Source: an uncultured Flavobacteriaceae bacterium (GTDB taxonomy: Bacteria > Bacteroidota > Bacteroidia > Flavobacteriales > Flavobacteriaceae). From it: a stretch of 61,426 nucleotides of DNA. Location of the stretch: NCBI GenBank assembly GCA_943842625.1, contig CALTCK010000011.1:1-61426 (forward strand). Direction: 5' to 3'. Both the position numbers and the translations under genes were made by a program. How positions within the stretch are numbered: the stretch's first letter is position 1; each line of letters opens with the position of its first letter. The notes under the pieces are model-generated. The model saw only the letters and a list, made by a program, of their open reading frames with translations. It was not told the origin of the DNA and ran no database searches. Below, piece after piece: positions 47,261 through 57,946 of this stretch.

Positions 47261-50029
47261 ATGAAAACTATTATTACGTTTTTTTGTTTGTGTTTCAGTG
47301 TGATCGCTTTTTCACAAACAACCGTTACTGGAAATGTTGTAGATCAATCTCAAAATCCTATTTTAGGAGCAAACATCGTAGTTGTTGATGCCGCTCTTGG
47401 AACTTCATCGGATTATGATGGGAACTTTACACTTACAGTAGACCAAAATCCCCCTTTTACAATTCAAATTACTAGTATCGGTTATCAGGCTGTTACCCAA
47501 GAGGTGACTGCTAACAACCAGACGTTAACTATTACTTTAAATGAGGGTGATGCCCTGGATGAAGTAGTTGTTTCTGCTTCTAGAACCCCTGAAAGTGTAA
47601 GAGAGTCACCGGTAACAATCGAAAGGATTGATACTAGAGATATTAAAAAAGCATCTGCTCCTAACTTTTATTCAAGTTTAGAAAATTTAAAGGGAGTTGA
47701 TCTTAACAAAGGAAGTTTAACATTTAACTCCGTAAACACAAGAGGTTTTGCAACTTTTGCAAATGTTCGTTTTGTACAGTTAGTAGATGGAATGGACAAT
47801 GCGTCCCCAGCACTTAACTTTGCAGTTGGAAATTTCCTAGGAATGAACGAGCTGGATGTAAAAAGTGTAGAGTTACTTCCTGGAGCATCTTCAGCCTTAT
47901 ATGGTGCCAATGCATTTAATGGAATTTTATTTATGACAAGTAAAAGTCCGTTTGATGACCAAGGTGTTAGCGTTTATGTAAAAAACGGTATTACTTCTCA
48001 GCAAGCAGCTGGAGATAATAACTTTTATGATTTCGGTATAAGAACTGCTTACAAATTTAGTGATAAGTTTGCTGCAAAAGCTTCTTTCTCTTACATGCAA
48101 GGTACCGAGTGGTATGCTACAGATACCAACCAATACGTTTACAGAGGCGCTGGTTTACCAGACGAAGTAGTCCCTTTTACCAATCAACCTTCGCACGATG
48201 CCTTGAATATATACGGTGATGAGGTAAGTTTAGGTGCACTAGGAACTAACCTAAATGAAGTTGGTTTATCGTTAGAAGCTCAAGGATTAATTCCTGCAGG
48301 CTCTAGCGCACTACTTCCTGCTGTTGACGTTTCTAGAACAGGTTACAGAGAACAAGACGTTACCGACTACGATGCTGGTAATGGAAAAGCTGATATTTCT
48401 TTTCACTACCGACCAACAGGTGGAGATTTTGAAATTGAATGGAACTCTAAATTTGGATGGGGTAGAACCATCTATCAAGGTGCCAATAGATACCAATTAG
48501 ACAACTTTTTAATGCAATCTCACAAAATAGAATTAAGAAATAAAGACTTTTTTGTTAGAGGTTATAATATTAGTGAAACTGCTGGGAACTCCTATGATAT
48601 GCGTTTTACAGGAATTAATATGAATAAGTACCAGGCTCAAGAATGGTTTGGAACTTACGCGGGAGCTTATTTGCAAGCTGTATTAGGAGGTGCTGCCGAC
48701 GGACAAGCCCATGCTGGAGCTAGAATTGTAGCAGATGATGCTTATACTTTACAGCCTGGAACTGCAGAGTTCGATCAACTTTACAATCAGGTAATTAGTG
48801 ATCCAGATGTAAATACGGGTTCAAAATTTGTCGACAATACACAAGTAACTGTTGGAGAAGGAAATTATAATTTCAGCAGACTTTTAAATAATGTTTTAGA
48901 CCTACAAGTAGGTGGTGATTATAGACAATATTCGTTAAATTCTGGTGGAACTATTTTTACAGATTACGATGGTCCAATTAACTATAGCCAATATGGTGCT
49001 TATGCACAAGCTTCAAAAAAGTTTACCTCGGAAGAACGAATGAAGTTAACCGCTTCTATACGTATGGATAAAAATGAATTTTTCGACGCAAGTATTTCTC
49101 CAAGAGTATCGCTTACCTATTCTGCGGGAGATAAAAAGCAACATAATTTAAGAGCTTCTTATCAGACAGGATTTAGAAACCCAGATACGCAGTCCTTGTT
49201 TATAGGATTTGATGTGGGAAGAGCTATTTTAGTTGGTTCTGCTCCTGCCAACCTAGACCGAAGACTTCCTGGTACAGATTTAACAGGGCGAGACGCTTAT
49301 TTTAATTCGTACACTAGATCTTCGGTAGAATTATTTGCCGCAACAGGAGATCCAACTTTATTAGAAGCTGCTGCTACTCCTTTAGTAGAGCAAGAAAAAG
49401 TTACATCGTTAGATTTCGGTTATCGAGGAAAAGTAGGGCCTATTAGTTTAGACGCAAACGTTTATTACAACAGTTACGATGGTTTCATTAATAACCAAAT
49501 TGTAATTACTCCCGAAAATGGTAATGTGGCCGATGGTTCTGCCATCGGAGATATTGTTAACGGAACTTTTAAAGCGATGCAGCTGTATACCAATTCAACA
49601 GCTGAAATTTCTTCTTACGGAGCCGTAATTGGAGGAAGCTTTAAATTTGCTGAAGATTTTGTTTTTGGAGCTAATTATACTTATGCTAAGTTTGATTTTG
49701 ATCAATCATCAAACCCTGATTTTAGTGCAGGATTTAATACTCCAGAACACCAAGTGAAAGTTTCTTTAGGGAATCCAAAATTGTTTAAAAACTTTGGATT
49801 TAATATAGATGGACGTTACAAAGGAGAATATCTTTGGGAATCAAGTATTGCTAACGCTTTAATGCCTGAAATTTTTGTGGTAGATGCGCAATTAAATTAT
49901 GCAATTCCATCTATTAAATCAGTTATAAAGGCTGGAGCAACTAATTTAGGTGGTCAGGAATATCAAAGTGCCGTAGGTACTGGTAATATTGGTTCACAAT
50001 ATTATATTTCATTAACGATTAACAACTAA
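47261..50029 (+). CDS. TonB-dependent outer-membrane receptor with CarboxypepD-like domain
   Basis: 922 residues. After a signal peptide (VIAFSQ) there is a carboxypeptidase-regulatory-like domain (TVTGNVVDQSQNPILGANIV, residues ~20-105), a TonB-box-like DALDEVVVSASRT, a plug domain (NSVNTRGFATFANVRFVQLVDG, VKSVELLPGASSALYGANAFNG) and a 22-strand barrel ending in aromatic-rich QYYISLTINN. It would import a ligand across the outer membrane using TonB energy. It does not have a SusD partner; instead a GDSL-type lipoprotein gene follows 12 bp later. The substrate is unknown; a lipid or ester-containing ligand is possible from that partner. Confidence 0.92.
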   Translation: MKTIITFFCLCFSVIAFSQTTVTGNVVDQSQNPILGANIVVVDAALGTSSDYDGNFTLTVDQNPPFTIQITSIGYQAVTQEVTANNQTLTITLNEGDALDEVVVSASRTPESVRESPVTIERIDTRDIKKASAPNFYSSLENLKGVDLNKGSLTFNSVNTRGFATFANVRFVQLVDGMDNASPALNFAVGNFLGMNELDVKSVELLPGASSALYGANAFNGILFMTSKSPFDDQGVSVYVKNGITSQQAAGDNNFYDFGIRTAYKFSDKFAAKASFSYMQGTEWYATDTNQYVYRGAGLPDEVVPFTNQPSHDALNIYGDEVSLGALGTNLNEVGLSLEAQGLIPAGSSALLPAVDVSRTGYREQDVTDYDAGNGKADISFHYRPTGGDFEIEWNSKFGWGRTIYQGANRYQLDNFLMQSHKIELRNKDFFVRGYNISETAGNSYDMRFTGINMNKYQAQEWFGTYAGAYLQAVLGGAADGQAHAGARIVADDAYTLQPGTAEFDQLYNQVISDPDVNTGSKFVDNTQVTVGEGNYNFSRLLNNVLDLQVGGDYRQYSLNSGGTIFTDYDGPINYSQYGAYAQASKKFTSEERMKLTASIRMDKNEFFDASISPRVSLTYSAGDKKQHNLRASYQTGFRNPDTQSLFIGFDVGRAILVGSAPANLDRRLPGTDLTGRDAYFNSYTRSSVELFAATGDPTLLEAAATPLVEQEKVTSLDFGYRGKVGPISLDANVYYNSYDGFINNQIVITPENGNVADGSAIGDIVNGTFKAMQLYTNSTAEISSYGAVIGGSFKFAEDFVFGANYTYAKFDFDQSSNPDFSAGFNTPEHQVKVSLGNPKLFKNFGFNIDGRYKGEYLWESSIANALMPEIFVVDAQLNYAIPSIKSVIKAGATNLGGQEYQSAVGTGNIGSQYYISLTINN

Positions 50030-50041
50030 AATAATTAGAAT

Positions 50042-51541
50042 ATGAAAATATTAAATATATATAAAAGTATAGGAGTAGTTGCACTAGCAGCTACTCTACT
50101 GGTATCTTGTTCTGAACTTGAATTTGATATTCCAGTAGAGTCAGAAGTAGCTTTAACAAATGGTTCTGCAGATTTTTCAAATTATGTAGCCATTGGAGCT
50201 TCATTTTCTGCAGGAGTTTCAGATGGAACATTGTTTCGCGAAAGTCAAAACAATTCATTTCCAAATTCTTTAGCAAGTGCTTTTGCAAACGCTGGAGGAG
50301 GTGAGTTTAGACAACCTTTGGTAAATGATAATGTAGGAGGGCTTCTATTAGGAGGAGTTCAGATTGCTGGTCCAAGGCTTTATTTTGATGGTGCCGGTTT
50401 AAGTGTTTTAGATGGAACTCCATCCACAGAAGTTTCTGAGTTATTAACAGGTCCATTCAATAATATGGGTGTTGGTGGAGCGAAAAGTTTTCATTTTTTG
50501 GCACCTGGTTACGGAAATCTTGCAGGAGTACCTTTAGGGCAGGCAAATCCGTATTTTGCTAGAATGGCCTCGAGTCCAAATGCAACAGTATTAGAAGATG
50601 CTGTTTCTCAAAATCCTACCTTTTTTACGATATCAGTTATGGGAGGAAATGACGTATTAGGTTATGCAACCTCAGGAGGCTCCGGAGTAGATCAAACTGG
50701 AAACTTTGATCCATCGACTTATGGTGGTTCAGATATTACAGATCCGAATGTATTTGCAAATGCAGCAACTGCAATGGTTACAGCTTTAACTGCAAATGGT
50801 GCACAAGGAGTACTATCGAATGTTCCTTATGTTACGGATTTACCTTATTTTACAACAGTACCTTATAATGCAGTACCTTTAGATGCAGCAACAGCAGGTC
50901 TTTTAAATGATGGATTTGCAGAGTATAACGGAGGATTACAATTAGCGGGCTCTCTTGGTTTGTTGACATCAGAGGAAATAGCAGCGAGAACGATTGTTTT
51001 TGCAGCAGGACAAAACGCTGTTACTCTTGTTGATGAAGATTTAACTGACCTTAGTGCTTTAGGATTACCATCATACAGACAAGCTACACCAGATGATTTA
51101 ATGGTTTTACCTTCATTATCATTTATTGGTACTTTAGTAGATAATAACCCAACTCAAATTAATGGAGTTTCTGTTCCGTTGTCAGATCAGTGGGTCTTAA
51201 CTAGTGTAGAAACTCAAGCTAGTATTGTAGCAACAGATGCTTACGCTGTAACTGTTCAGTCTCTTGCTGAAGCTAATGGTCTTGCTTTTGCAGATTTGCG
51301 AGTAATTTTATCAGAGGCAGCAACTAGTGGCGCTGTGTTCGATGAATTTAATATGACAACAGATTTAATATTTGGAGGCTTAGTAGGTCTAGATGGAGTT
51401 CATTTAACCGCAAGAGGATACGCTTATATGGCCAATAAATTTTTAGAAGCTATAGATGCTACGTACGGCTCTAACTTTGGAGCATCAGGCTCAATGTTGA
51501 AAGCAGCTGATTACGAACCATTATATTCAAGTAGTCTCTAA
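50042..51541 (+). CDS. SGNH/GDSL-like hydrolase lipoprotein
   Basis: 499 residues with lipoprotein signal (LLVSC, Cys23) and acidic SELEFD after it. The SGNH blocks can be traced: block I YVAIGASFSAGVSDG with the candidate nucleophile Ser, block III SVMGGNDVLGYA with the GxND motif, and block V LDGVHLTARGYAYMANKF with the Asp-x-x-His pair. The Gly-Asp-Ser-Leu motif itself is altered (GASF), as in many flavobacterial members. It is expected at the outer membrane, probably the surface, acting as esterase or lipase alongside the TonB receptor encoded 12 bp upstream. A strong terminator follows. Confidence 0.87.
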   Translation: MKILNIYKSIGVVALAATLLVSCSELEFDIPVESEVALTNGSADFSNYVAIGASFSAGVSDGTLFRESQNNSFPNSLASAFANAGGGEFRQPLVNDNVGGLLLGGVQIAGPRLYFDGAGLSVLDGTPSTEVSELLTGPFNNMGVGGAKSFHFLAPGYGNLAGVPLGQANPYFARMASSPNATVLEDAVSQNPTFFTISVMGGNDVLGYATSGGSGVDQTGNFDPSTYGGSDITDPNVFANAATAMVTALTANGAQGVLSNVPYVTDLPYFTTVPYNAVPLDAATAGLLNDGFAEYNGGLQLAGSLGLLTSEEIAARTIVFAAGQNAVTLVDEDLTDLSALGLPSYRQATPDDLMVLPSLSFIGTLVDNNPTQINGVSVPLSDQWVLTSVETQASIVATDAYAVTVQSLAEANGLAFADLRVILSEAATSGAVFDEFNMTTDLIFGGLVGLDGVHLTARGYAYMANKFLEAIDATYGSNFGASGSMLKAADYEPLYSSSL

Positions 51542-51558
51542 TTAGAAAATAACATACA

Positions 51559-51591
51559 AAAAATCGAAGCTTTTGCTTCGATTTTTTTTTG
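51559..51591 (+). terminator. Rho-independent terminator after the receptor-GDSL operon
   Basis: A stem AAATCGAAGC with GCTTCGATTT, 4-base TTTT loop, followed by a run of T residues to 51590. It separates the receptor pair from atpD. Confidence 0.88.
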
Positions 51592-51679
51592 CAAAAAATT
51601 AAAGTTTAATTATTGATTGAGCTAACTGAAAAAGTATCTTTAGTTGAGGATCCTCATGGAATAAAAAATAAGTTTTTGA

Positions 51680-51712
51680 TTTGTTTTTTTTCAATTTAAA
51701 AAACTATCTTTG
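51680..51712 (+). promoter_or_regulatory. Predicted promoter of atpDC
   Basis: TTTG at 51680-51683 and TATCTTTG at 51705-51712 with a 21-base spacer match the Bacteroidota consensus. The atpD start codon is 60 bases downstream. Confidence 0.65.
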
Positions 51713-51732
51713 CCCCGTTTAAAAAAGGGTAA

Positions 51733-53277
<1,545 letters not shown>

Positions 53278-53297
53278 ATTATTAAACTAGAAGGGAT

Positions 53298-53576
53298 ATG
53301 TATTTAGAAATTGTAACACCTGAGGCCTCTTTAGTAAGTGGCGAAGTAGAGTCGGTAACAGTTCCTGGTGTAAATGGGGAGTTTCAGATGCTAAACAATC
53401 ATGCATCCATTGTTTCTTCCTTGCAAAACGGAAAAGTTAAATTTAGAGGAACTCCTAACTTTCAAGAAGGATTTGAAGATAAATTTTCTAAAGATAACGA
53501 TGGTTGTTGGATACTTGAAATATCGAGTGGTACCATTGAAATGAAAGATAACAAAGTTATTGTATTGGCCGATTAG
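53298..53576 (+). CDS. atpC: F1 ATP synthase subunit epsilon, short form
   Basis: 92 residues: only the N-terminal beta-sandwich domain is present (YLEIVTPEASLVSGEVESVTVPGVNGEFQMLNNHASIVSSL). The C-terminal two-helix domain that inhibits ATP hydrolysis in E. coli-type epsilon (~135 residues) is absent, as in other Bacteroidota. It links the F1 head to the c-ring with gamma. A strong terminator follows. Confidence 0.95.
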   Translation: MYLEIVTPEASLVSGEVESVTVPGVNGEFQMLNNHASIVSSLQNGKVKFRGTPNFQEGFEDKFSKDNDGCWILEISSGTIEMKDNKVIVLAD

Positions 53577-53593
53577 CCTTTTAAAAGCATTAG

Positions 53594-53628
53594 AAAAAAT
53601 CCTAAACATAGTTTAGGATTTTTTTTTA
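53594..53628 (+). terminator. Rho-independent terminator after atpC
   Basis: AAAATCCTAAAC and GTTTAGGATTTT form a long stem around the loop ATA, followed by a T run. It lies 18 bp after the atpC stop. Confidence 0.88.
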
Positions 53629-53673
53629 GATACTTTTCGGCACAAGTAATTATCATTTTAAATAAAATAAATT

Positions 53674-53681
53674 TAATTTTG
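53674..53681 (+). promoter_or_regulatory. Predicted -7 box of the second TonB receptor
   Basis: TAATTTTG lies 17 bases before the ATG. No clear TTTG is found 19-23 bases upstream. Confidence 0.35.
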
Positions 53682-53698
53682 CGGTTTAAAGAATAACT

Positions 53699-55525
53699 AT
53701 GAAAAGATTACCTACAATTTTAATTGTTAGTTTCTTTCTTGGAGCAACTTCCTTTTCTCAAGAAATTAATAATGAACAACAGCTTAACGAAGTAATGATC
53801 AACTCTACTAGAATTGATTTGCCATTCTCAGAAAATTCACGAACGATTACTATAATATCTTCTGAAACTATTAAACAAAGTACGGCAACTAATGTTGCCG
53901 ACTTATTACAAAGTATTTCTGGTATTGATATTCGTAGAAGAGGTACTGATGGAATGCAATCTGATCTATATATCCGAGGAGGACAATTTAATCAAACCTT
54001 AATCCTTATTGATGGGTTTAAAACCGAAGATCCTCAAACGGGCCACCACACCATGAATATGATGATTCCTCTTGAGAATATTGAGCGAATTGAAATTATA
54101 AAAGGCCCTGCTGCAAGGATATTTGGTCAAAATGCTTTTACGGGTGCGATTAATATTGTCACAAAAAGTAAGGTGTCAGAGCAGTTAAAACTAAATGTTG
54201 GGTCTGGCTCATTTGACAAACTTAGATTAGGAGCAACCGCAGCTACCAAACTTGAAAAATCTAGCCATTTTGTAAATTTTGAGTACAACGGAAGTCAAGG
54301 ATATAGAGAAAATACGGATTATGAAAACTTAAATTATTTTCTAAAAAGCAGTATTTCAACCAACCAACAGCCTATCGATATTATTGCCACTTTTATGGAT
54401 CGGAAATTTGGCGCGAATAATTTTTATACCAATAGTCTCAATTATAATGAGTATGAAGAAACTCAAACTAGCTTATTGGGGGTGTCTACCTCTTTAATTA
54501 AAAATAATTGGACGTTCAAACCAAGATTGTATTGGAAAAGAGGCCAAGATATGTTTTTATTAAAAAGAGAAGATCCTAGTTTTTCCAGAAATTTTAACAT
54601 TACTAATAAAGTAGCAGCAGAGGTAAATTCTTCTTTTAAAAACAATCTCGGTGTTACAGGAATTGGCATGGATCTCTCGGAAACAACCTTATCAAGTAAC
54701 AATTTAGGTGACCAAAATAGAACAGCAATCAACCTATTTTTAGAGCATCGTTTTTTACTAATAAATAATCAATTAGATATTACACCTGGGGTTTCATTAA
54801 GCTATTATTCAGATTTTGATTTTCAAGCTTTTCCGGGAGTAGATATAGGTTATAAGTTTTCAAACAATTTTAAAATATATGGAAATATTGGTTATTCCTA
54901 CCGAGTACCTACCTTTACAGAAATGTATACTAATATTCCAAACTTTTTAGCCGGAAATGCTGAGTTAAAACCAGAAAAAGCCCTGGCCGAAGAGCTTGGA
55001 CTTAAATATACTTATAACAGGTTAGAGCTCAGTGGTGCCGTATTTAGAAGAGATGCGGAAGATTTAATTGATTATATCAAAGAAACGGAAGATAGTCCCT
55101 TGTTTGTTGCTCAAAACTTAAGAAAAATAACTACTTCAGGGTTTGAAATTAATACAACCTATAGTTTTTCAATTTTAAACAACACTCAAAGAATTAATCT
55201 GGGCTATACTTTTTTAGATGACGATTATTATGATACCAATGTATTTGCTTCTAGGTATTTAATAAATACCTCAATTAAACATCATATTACAGGTGTTTTT
55301 GATTTTACAATCGCAAAATATATAAAACCTAGTATCACTTATAGATATGTTGAGCGACCAACCAATATCTATAATATTGTAGATGTAAAAATAGCTACAG
55401 AAATAAAGTCAATCTCATTATTTTTCTTAATAAACAATTTATTTGATACTGAATATTATGAGAAGGTCAATGTTATAATGCCTGAAAATAATTTTGAATT
55501 TGGCTTAAGTTATACGTTTAAATAA
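53699..55525 (+). CDS. TonB-dependent receptor (BtuB-like, small type)
   Basis: 608 residues, close in size to the vitamin B12 receptor BtuB and without the CarboxypepD-like domain seen in the receptor at 47261. Signal peptide ends FSQ; TonB-box region EQQLNEVMINSTRIDLP; plug domain with VADLLQSISGIDIRRRGTDGMQSDLYIRGG and IERIEIIKGPAARIFGQNAFTGAINIVTK; then a barrel with YSYRVPTFTEMYTNIPNFLAGNAELKPEKA and the terminal LSYTFK. The plug motifs resemble cobalamin and siderophore receptors, but there is no adjacent transport gene to confirm a ligand. It appears to be transcribed alone. Confidence 0.9.
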   Translation: MKRLPTILIVSFFLGATSFSQEINNEQQLNEVMINSTRIDLPFSENSRTITIISSETIKQSTATNVADLLQSISGIDIRRRGTDGMQSDLYIRGGQFNQTLILIDGFKTEDPQTGHHTMNMMIPLENIERIEIIKGPAARIFGQNAFTGAINIVTKSKVSEQLKLNVGSGSFDKLRLGATAATKLEKSSHFVNFEYNGSQGYRENTDYENLNYFLKSSISTNQQPIDIIATFMDRKFGANNFYTNSLNYNEYEETQTSLLGVSTSLIKNNWTFKPRLYWKRGQDMFLLKREDPSFSRNFNITNKVAAEVNSSFKNNLGVTGIGMDLSETTLSSNNLGDQNRTAINLFLEHRFLLINNQLDITPGVSLSYYSDFDFQAFPGVDIGYKFSNNFKIYGNIGYSYRVPTFTEMYTNIPNFLAGNAELKPEKALAEELGLKYTYNRLELSGAVFRRDAEDLIDYIKETEDSPLFVAQNLRKITTSGFEINTTYSFSILNNTQRINLGYTFLDDDYYDTNVFASRYLINTSIKHHITGVFDFTIAKYIKPSITYRYVERPTNIYNIVDVKIATEIKSISLFFLINNLFDTEYYEKVNVIMPENNFEFGLSYTFK

Positions 55526-55528
55526 TTA

Positions 55529-56008
55529 TTAAATCAAGCTTCTTATTTTTTCATAAACTAAATAACTTTCCCAGCCCCTATACAACAGATAATCAGCAAT
55601 TTTTTTTCTTTTTTTCTGAAGATTTGACTCTGAACTTAATTGCTCAAAACGCTTTTGAGAAAGCTCATTAAAAGTGATAAGATACTGTTCTTCGCAAATT
55701 TCTTTAAGCCCAATTTTTATATTATATTTAGAGATATCTCTGTAGTTGAGTTCTCTTTTGATCCGTATTTTCCCCCATTTTTTATGATTAAATTTTCCTC
55801 TTACAAAGGCTTGAGCGAAACGAGTTTCATTTAAAAAATTATGTTGCAATAAATGTAGTTTAATAACTTCGATAGCTTTAGGAATCATTTTCATATCGCG
55901 TAATTTCTGATTTACTTCTTTGTGACAACGTTCTTGGTATACGCAATAACTTTCAAGTTTGGCTTGAGCCTCTTTAAGGGTATATGTTTTTTGAGTTGGG
56001 TAATTCAT
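55529..56008 (-). CDS. recX: Regulatory protein RecX
   Basis: 159 residues made of three-helix repeats as in RecX: AQAKLESYCVYQERCHKEVNQKLRDM, LLQHNFLNETRFAQAFVRGKFNHKKWGKIRIKRELNYR, and KKRKKIADYLLYRGWESYLVYEKI. RecX binds RecA filaments and limits recombination. The length is normal for Bacteroidota. recA is not in the window. The gene is convergent with the TonB receptor (4 bp apart) and lies downstream of the RNase G terminator. Confidence 0.92.
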   Translation of the reverse strand: MNYPTQKTYTLKEAQAKLESYCVYQERCHKEVNQKLRDMKMIPKAIEVIKLHLLQHNFLNETRFAQAFVRGKFNHKKWGKIRIKRELNYRDISKYNIKIGLKEICEEQYLITFNELSQKRFEQLSSESNLQKKRKKIADYLLYRGWESYLVYEKIRSLI

Positions 56009-56049
56009 TTCTGTAATGCTCTTACAAATTTAGCTAAAAAAAGACATAA

Positions 56050-56083
56050 AAAAACCTCCAAAGTTTTCACAGTGGAGGTTTTT
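56050..56083 (-). terminator. Rho-independent terminator of the RNase G gene
   Basis: AAAAACCTCCA and TGGAGGTTTTT form an 11-bp stem. Read on the minus strand it ends in a T-rich tract. It lies just after the stop of the RNase G gene at 56091 and before recX. Confidence 0.8.
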
Positions 56084-56090
56084 ATTCAGG

Positions 56091-57635
56091 TTATTTTATC
56101 TTGGAATCATCTTTGTCAACAAAGTGATATTCTAGATATGTGTAAGCATCTCTTGGTTGTATTGTCACCCATTTTTTGTGCTCCATAAACCACTTGGTTC
56201 GCACGGATGGAAACCCTTTTGTTAAAAAGGCTGCTATAAAAGGATGTGTGTTTAATGTTATCTTTTTATAGTCTTTGTTAATGAGTGTTTTAAGCTCATC
56301 AGTCATTTTATTCACCAACACAATTGGCGCTTCTATCTCAGAAGTTTCTCCAATATTAGGATTTTCTTCACGAGTTTTAATATTCATTTCAGGTCGAACA
56401 CGTTGTCTAGTTATTTGAATTAATCCAAATTTACTAGGAGGTAGTATTTTGTGTTTTGCACGATCATCATTCATTTCTGAACGCATATGATCGAATAATT
56501 TTTTTCGATTGGCAGCAACTGCCATATCTATAAAATCGATTACAATAATACCACCCATATCACGCAACCTAAGTTGTCGTGCTACTTCGCTAGCAGCAAT
56601 TAAGTTTACTTCTAAAGCGGTTTCCTCTTGATTATTTGATTTATTACTTCGGTTACCACTATTTACGTCAATCACATGCAAGGCTTCGGTATGTTCGATC
56701 ACTAGGTAAGTTCCCTTACTTCCTGATACCGTTCTACCAAAGGCTGTTTTTATTTGACGTTCAATCCCATATTTTTCAAATAAGGGAGTTTTAGAATCGT
56801 AAAACTTAACAATATTCTCTTTGTCAGGTGCAATTGATTGCACATAATCTTTAATTTGTAAGTAAAGTGTTTCGTCGTCTATATAAATTGAAGAAAACGA
56901 ATCGTTAAAGACGTCTCTAATTATTGACGCGCCTCTATCTAATTCACTTAACACCTTTGAAGGAAGGTGTGCTCCTCGTAACTTTTTACACATCGCATTC
57001 CAGCGATCCATGAGATTTTGTAAATCTCTATCCAGTTCAGCTACTTTTTTACCCTGGGCTACAGTTCGTATAATAACTCCAAATCCTTTAGGTTTAATAC
57101 TCATTAACAAGCGTTTTAACCTATCTTTTTCTTCTTTAGATTCTATTTTTTGTGAAATAGAAACTCTATCGGAAAAGGGTACCAGTACTATATATCGGCC
57201 TGCTATTGACAGCTCCGAACTAATTCTTGGACCTTTTGTTGAAATGGGTTCTTTTACAATCTGAACCAATGTTGATTGATTCGACTTTAGTACATGATTT
57301 ATACCTCCGTTTTTATCAATATCTTTTTCAAATGGGAAATTTTTTAAAGAATAATCTTTAAGTTTACCTGTGCTTACACTCTTAACGAATTTTAAAAGAG
57401 AAGTGATTTTAGGACCTAAGTCATGATAATGCAAAAAAGCATCTTTTTCATAACCAACATTCACGAATGAAGCATTTAAGCCCGGAACAATTTTTCGAGT
57501 TTTGGCGATAAACACGTCACCAACCGAAAATTTATTGTCATCTTCTTCTTTATGTAATTCAATAAGCTTTCCATCTTTTAAAAGGGCAAAATCAACTGAT
57601 TGCGAACTGGATCTAATAAATAATTCGTAGTTCAC
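56091..57635 (-). CDS. rng: Ribonuclease E/G family endoribonuclease
   Basis: 514 residues, RNase G size, without the long RNase E scaffold tail. The S1 domain lies in the first ~125 residues (VGDVFIAKTRKIVPGLNASFVNVGYEKDAFLHYHDL), broken by an insertion after the LHYHDL segment as in other flavobacterial forms. The DNase I-like catalytic region includes HVIDVNSGN and GGIIVIDFIDM with the metal-binding Asp residues, and the RQRVRPE segment follows. It processes rRNA 5' ends and mRNA in the cytoplasm. Its 177-bp leader region carries two hairpins at 57708-57768. It follows a 30-aa basic protein and hup on the same strand. Confidence 0.95.
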   Translation of the reverse strand: MNYELFIRSSSQSVDFALLKDGKLIELHKEEDDNKFSVGDVFIAKTRKIVPGLNASFVNVGYEKDAFLHYHDLGPKITSLLKFVKSVSTGKLKDYSLKNFPFEKDIDKNGGINHVLKSNQSTLVQIVKEPISTKGPRISSELSIAGRYIVLVPFSDRVSISQKIESKEEKDRLKRLLMSIKPKGFGVIIRTVAQGKKVAELDRDLQNLMDRWNAMCKKLRGAHLPSKVLSELDRGASIIRDVFNDSFSSIYIDDETLYLQIKDYVQSIAPDKENIVKFYDSKTPLFEKYGIERQIKTAFGRTVSGSKGTYLVIEHTEALHVIDVNSGNRSNKSNNQEETALEVNLIAASEVARQLRLRDMGGIIVIDFIDMAVAANRKKLFDHMRSEMNDDRAKHKILPPSKFGLIQITRQRVRPEMNIKTREENPNIGETSEIEAPIVLVNKMTDELKTLINKDYKKITLNTHPFIAAFLTKGFPSVRTKWFMEHKKWVTIQPRDAYTYLEYHFVDKDDSKIK

Positions 57636-57707
57636 GTTTCATTAATTTTTATCCATCATACATTGTATGACAGATGGATTAAACAATATTTTATCACAGG
57701 TTTTTGA

Positions 57708-57768
57708 TTTCTCACTAAGTGAGAAAAACCCGTCGAAATTAATTAATCAAATGGAGTTAATTAATTTC
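57708..57768 (-). promoter_or_regulatory. Two tandem hairpins in the RNase G leader region
   Basis: Hairpin 1 pairs TTTCTCAC (57708-57715) with GTGAGAAA (57719-57726), loop TAA. Hairpin 2 pairs GAAATTAATTAA (57735-57746) with TTAATTAATTTC (57757-57768), 10-base loop. Neither is followed by a T run in the minus direction, so they do not look like plain terminators. They lie 73-133 bases above the rng start codon. A role in autoregulation, as known for the E. coli rne leader, is inference. Confidence 0.5.
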
Positions 57769-57812
57769 ATTTTCAAAGAACTTTTTTGATTTTTTAAAAC
57801 TACAGAAATAAA

Positions 57813-57905
57813 TTATTTCTTCGTTTTATGGCGATTAGCACGACTTCTTTTCTTTCTTTTATGAGTAGAAATCTTTGCTCTTTTTCTTTTTTTACCACTT
57901 GGCAT
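57813..57905 (-). CDS. Very basic 30-residue protein, possibly ribosome-associated
   Basis: The protein reads MPSGKKRKRAKISTHKRKKR and continues SRANRHKTKK, about half Lys and Arg. Near-identical 30-residue proteins (MPSGKKRKRHK type) are conserved between hup and rng in Bacteroidota, which supports it as a real gene. The composition resembles small ribosomal proteins such as THX, but I cannot confirm that it is one. It lies 41 bp downstream of hup. Confidence 0.8.
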   Translation of the reverse strand: MPSGKKRKRAKISTHKRKKRSRANRHKTKK

Positions 57906-57946
57906 ATAGTAATCTGTTTATTTATCTCGAGTCAACGAGATGGTTA

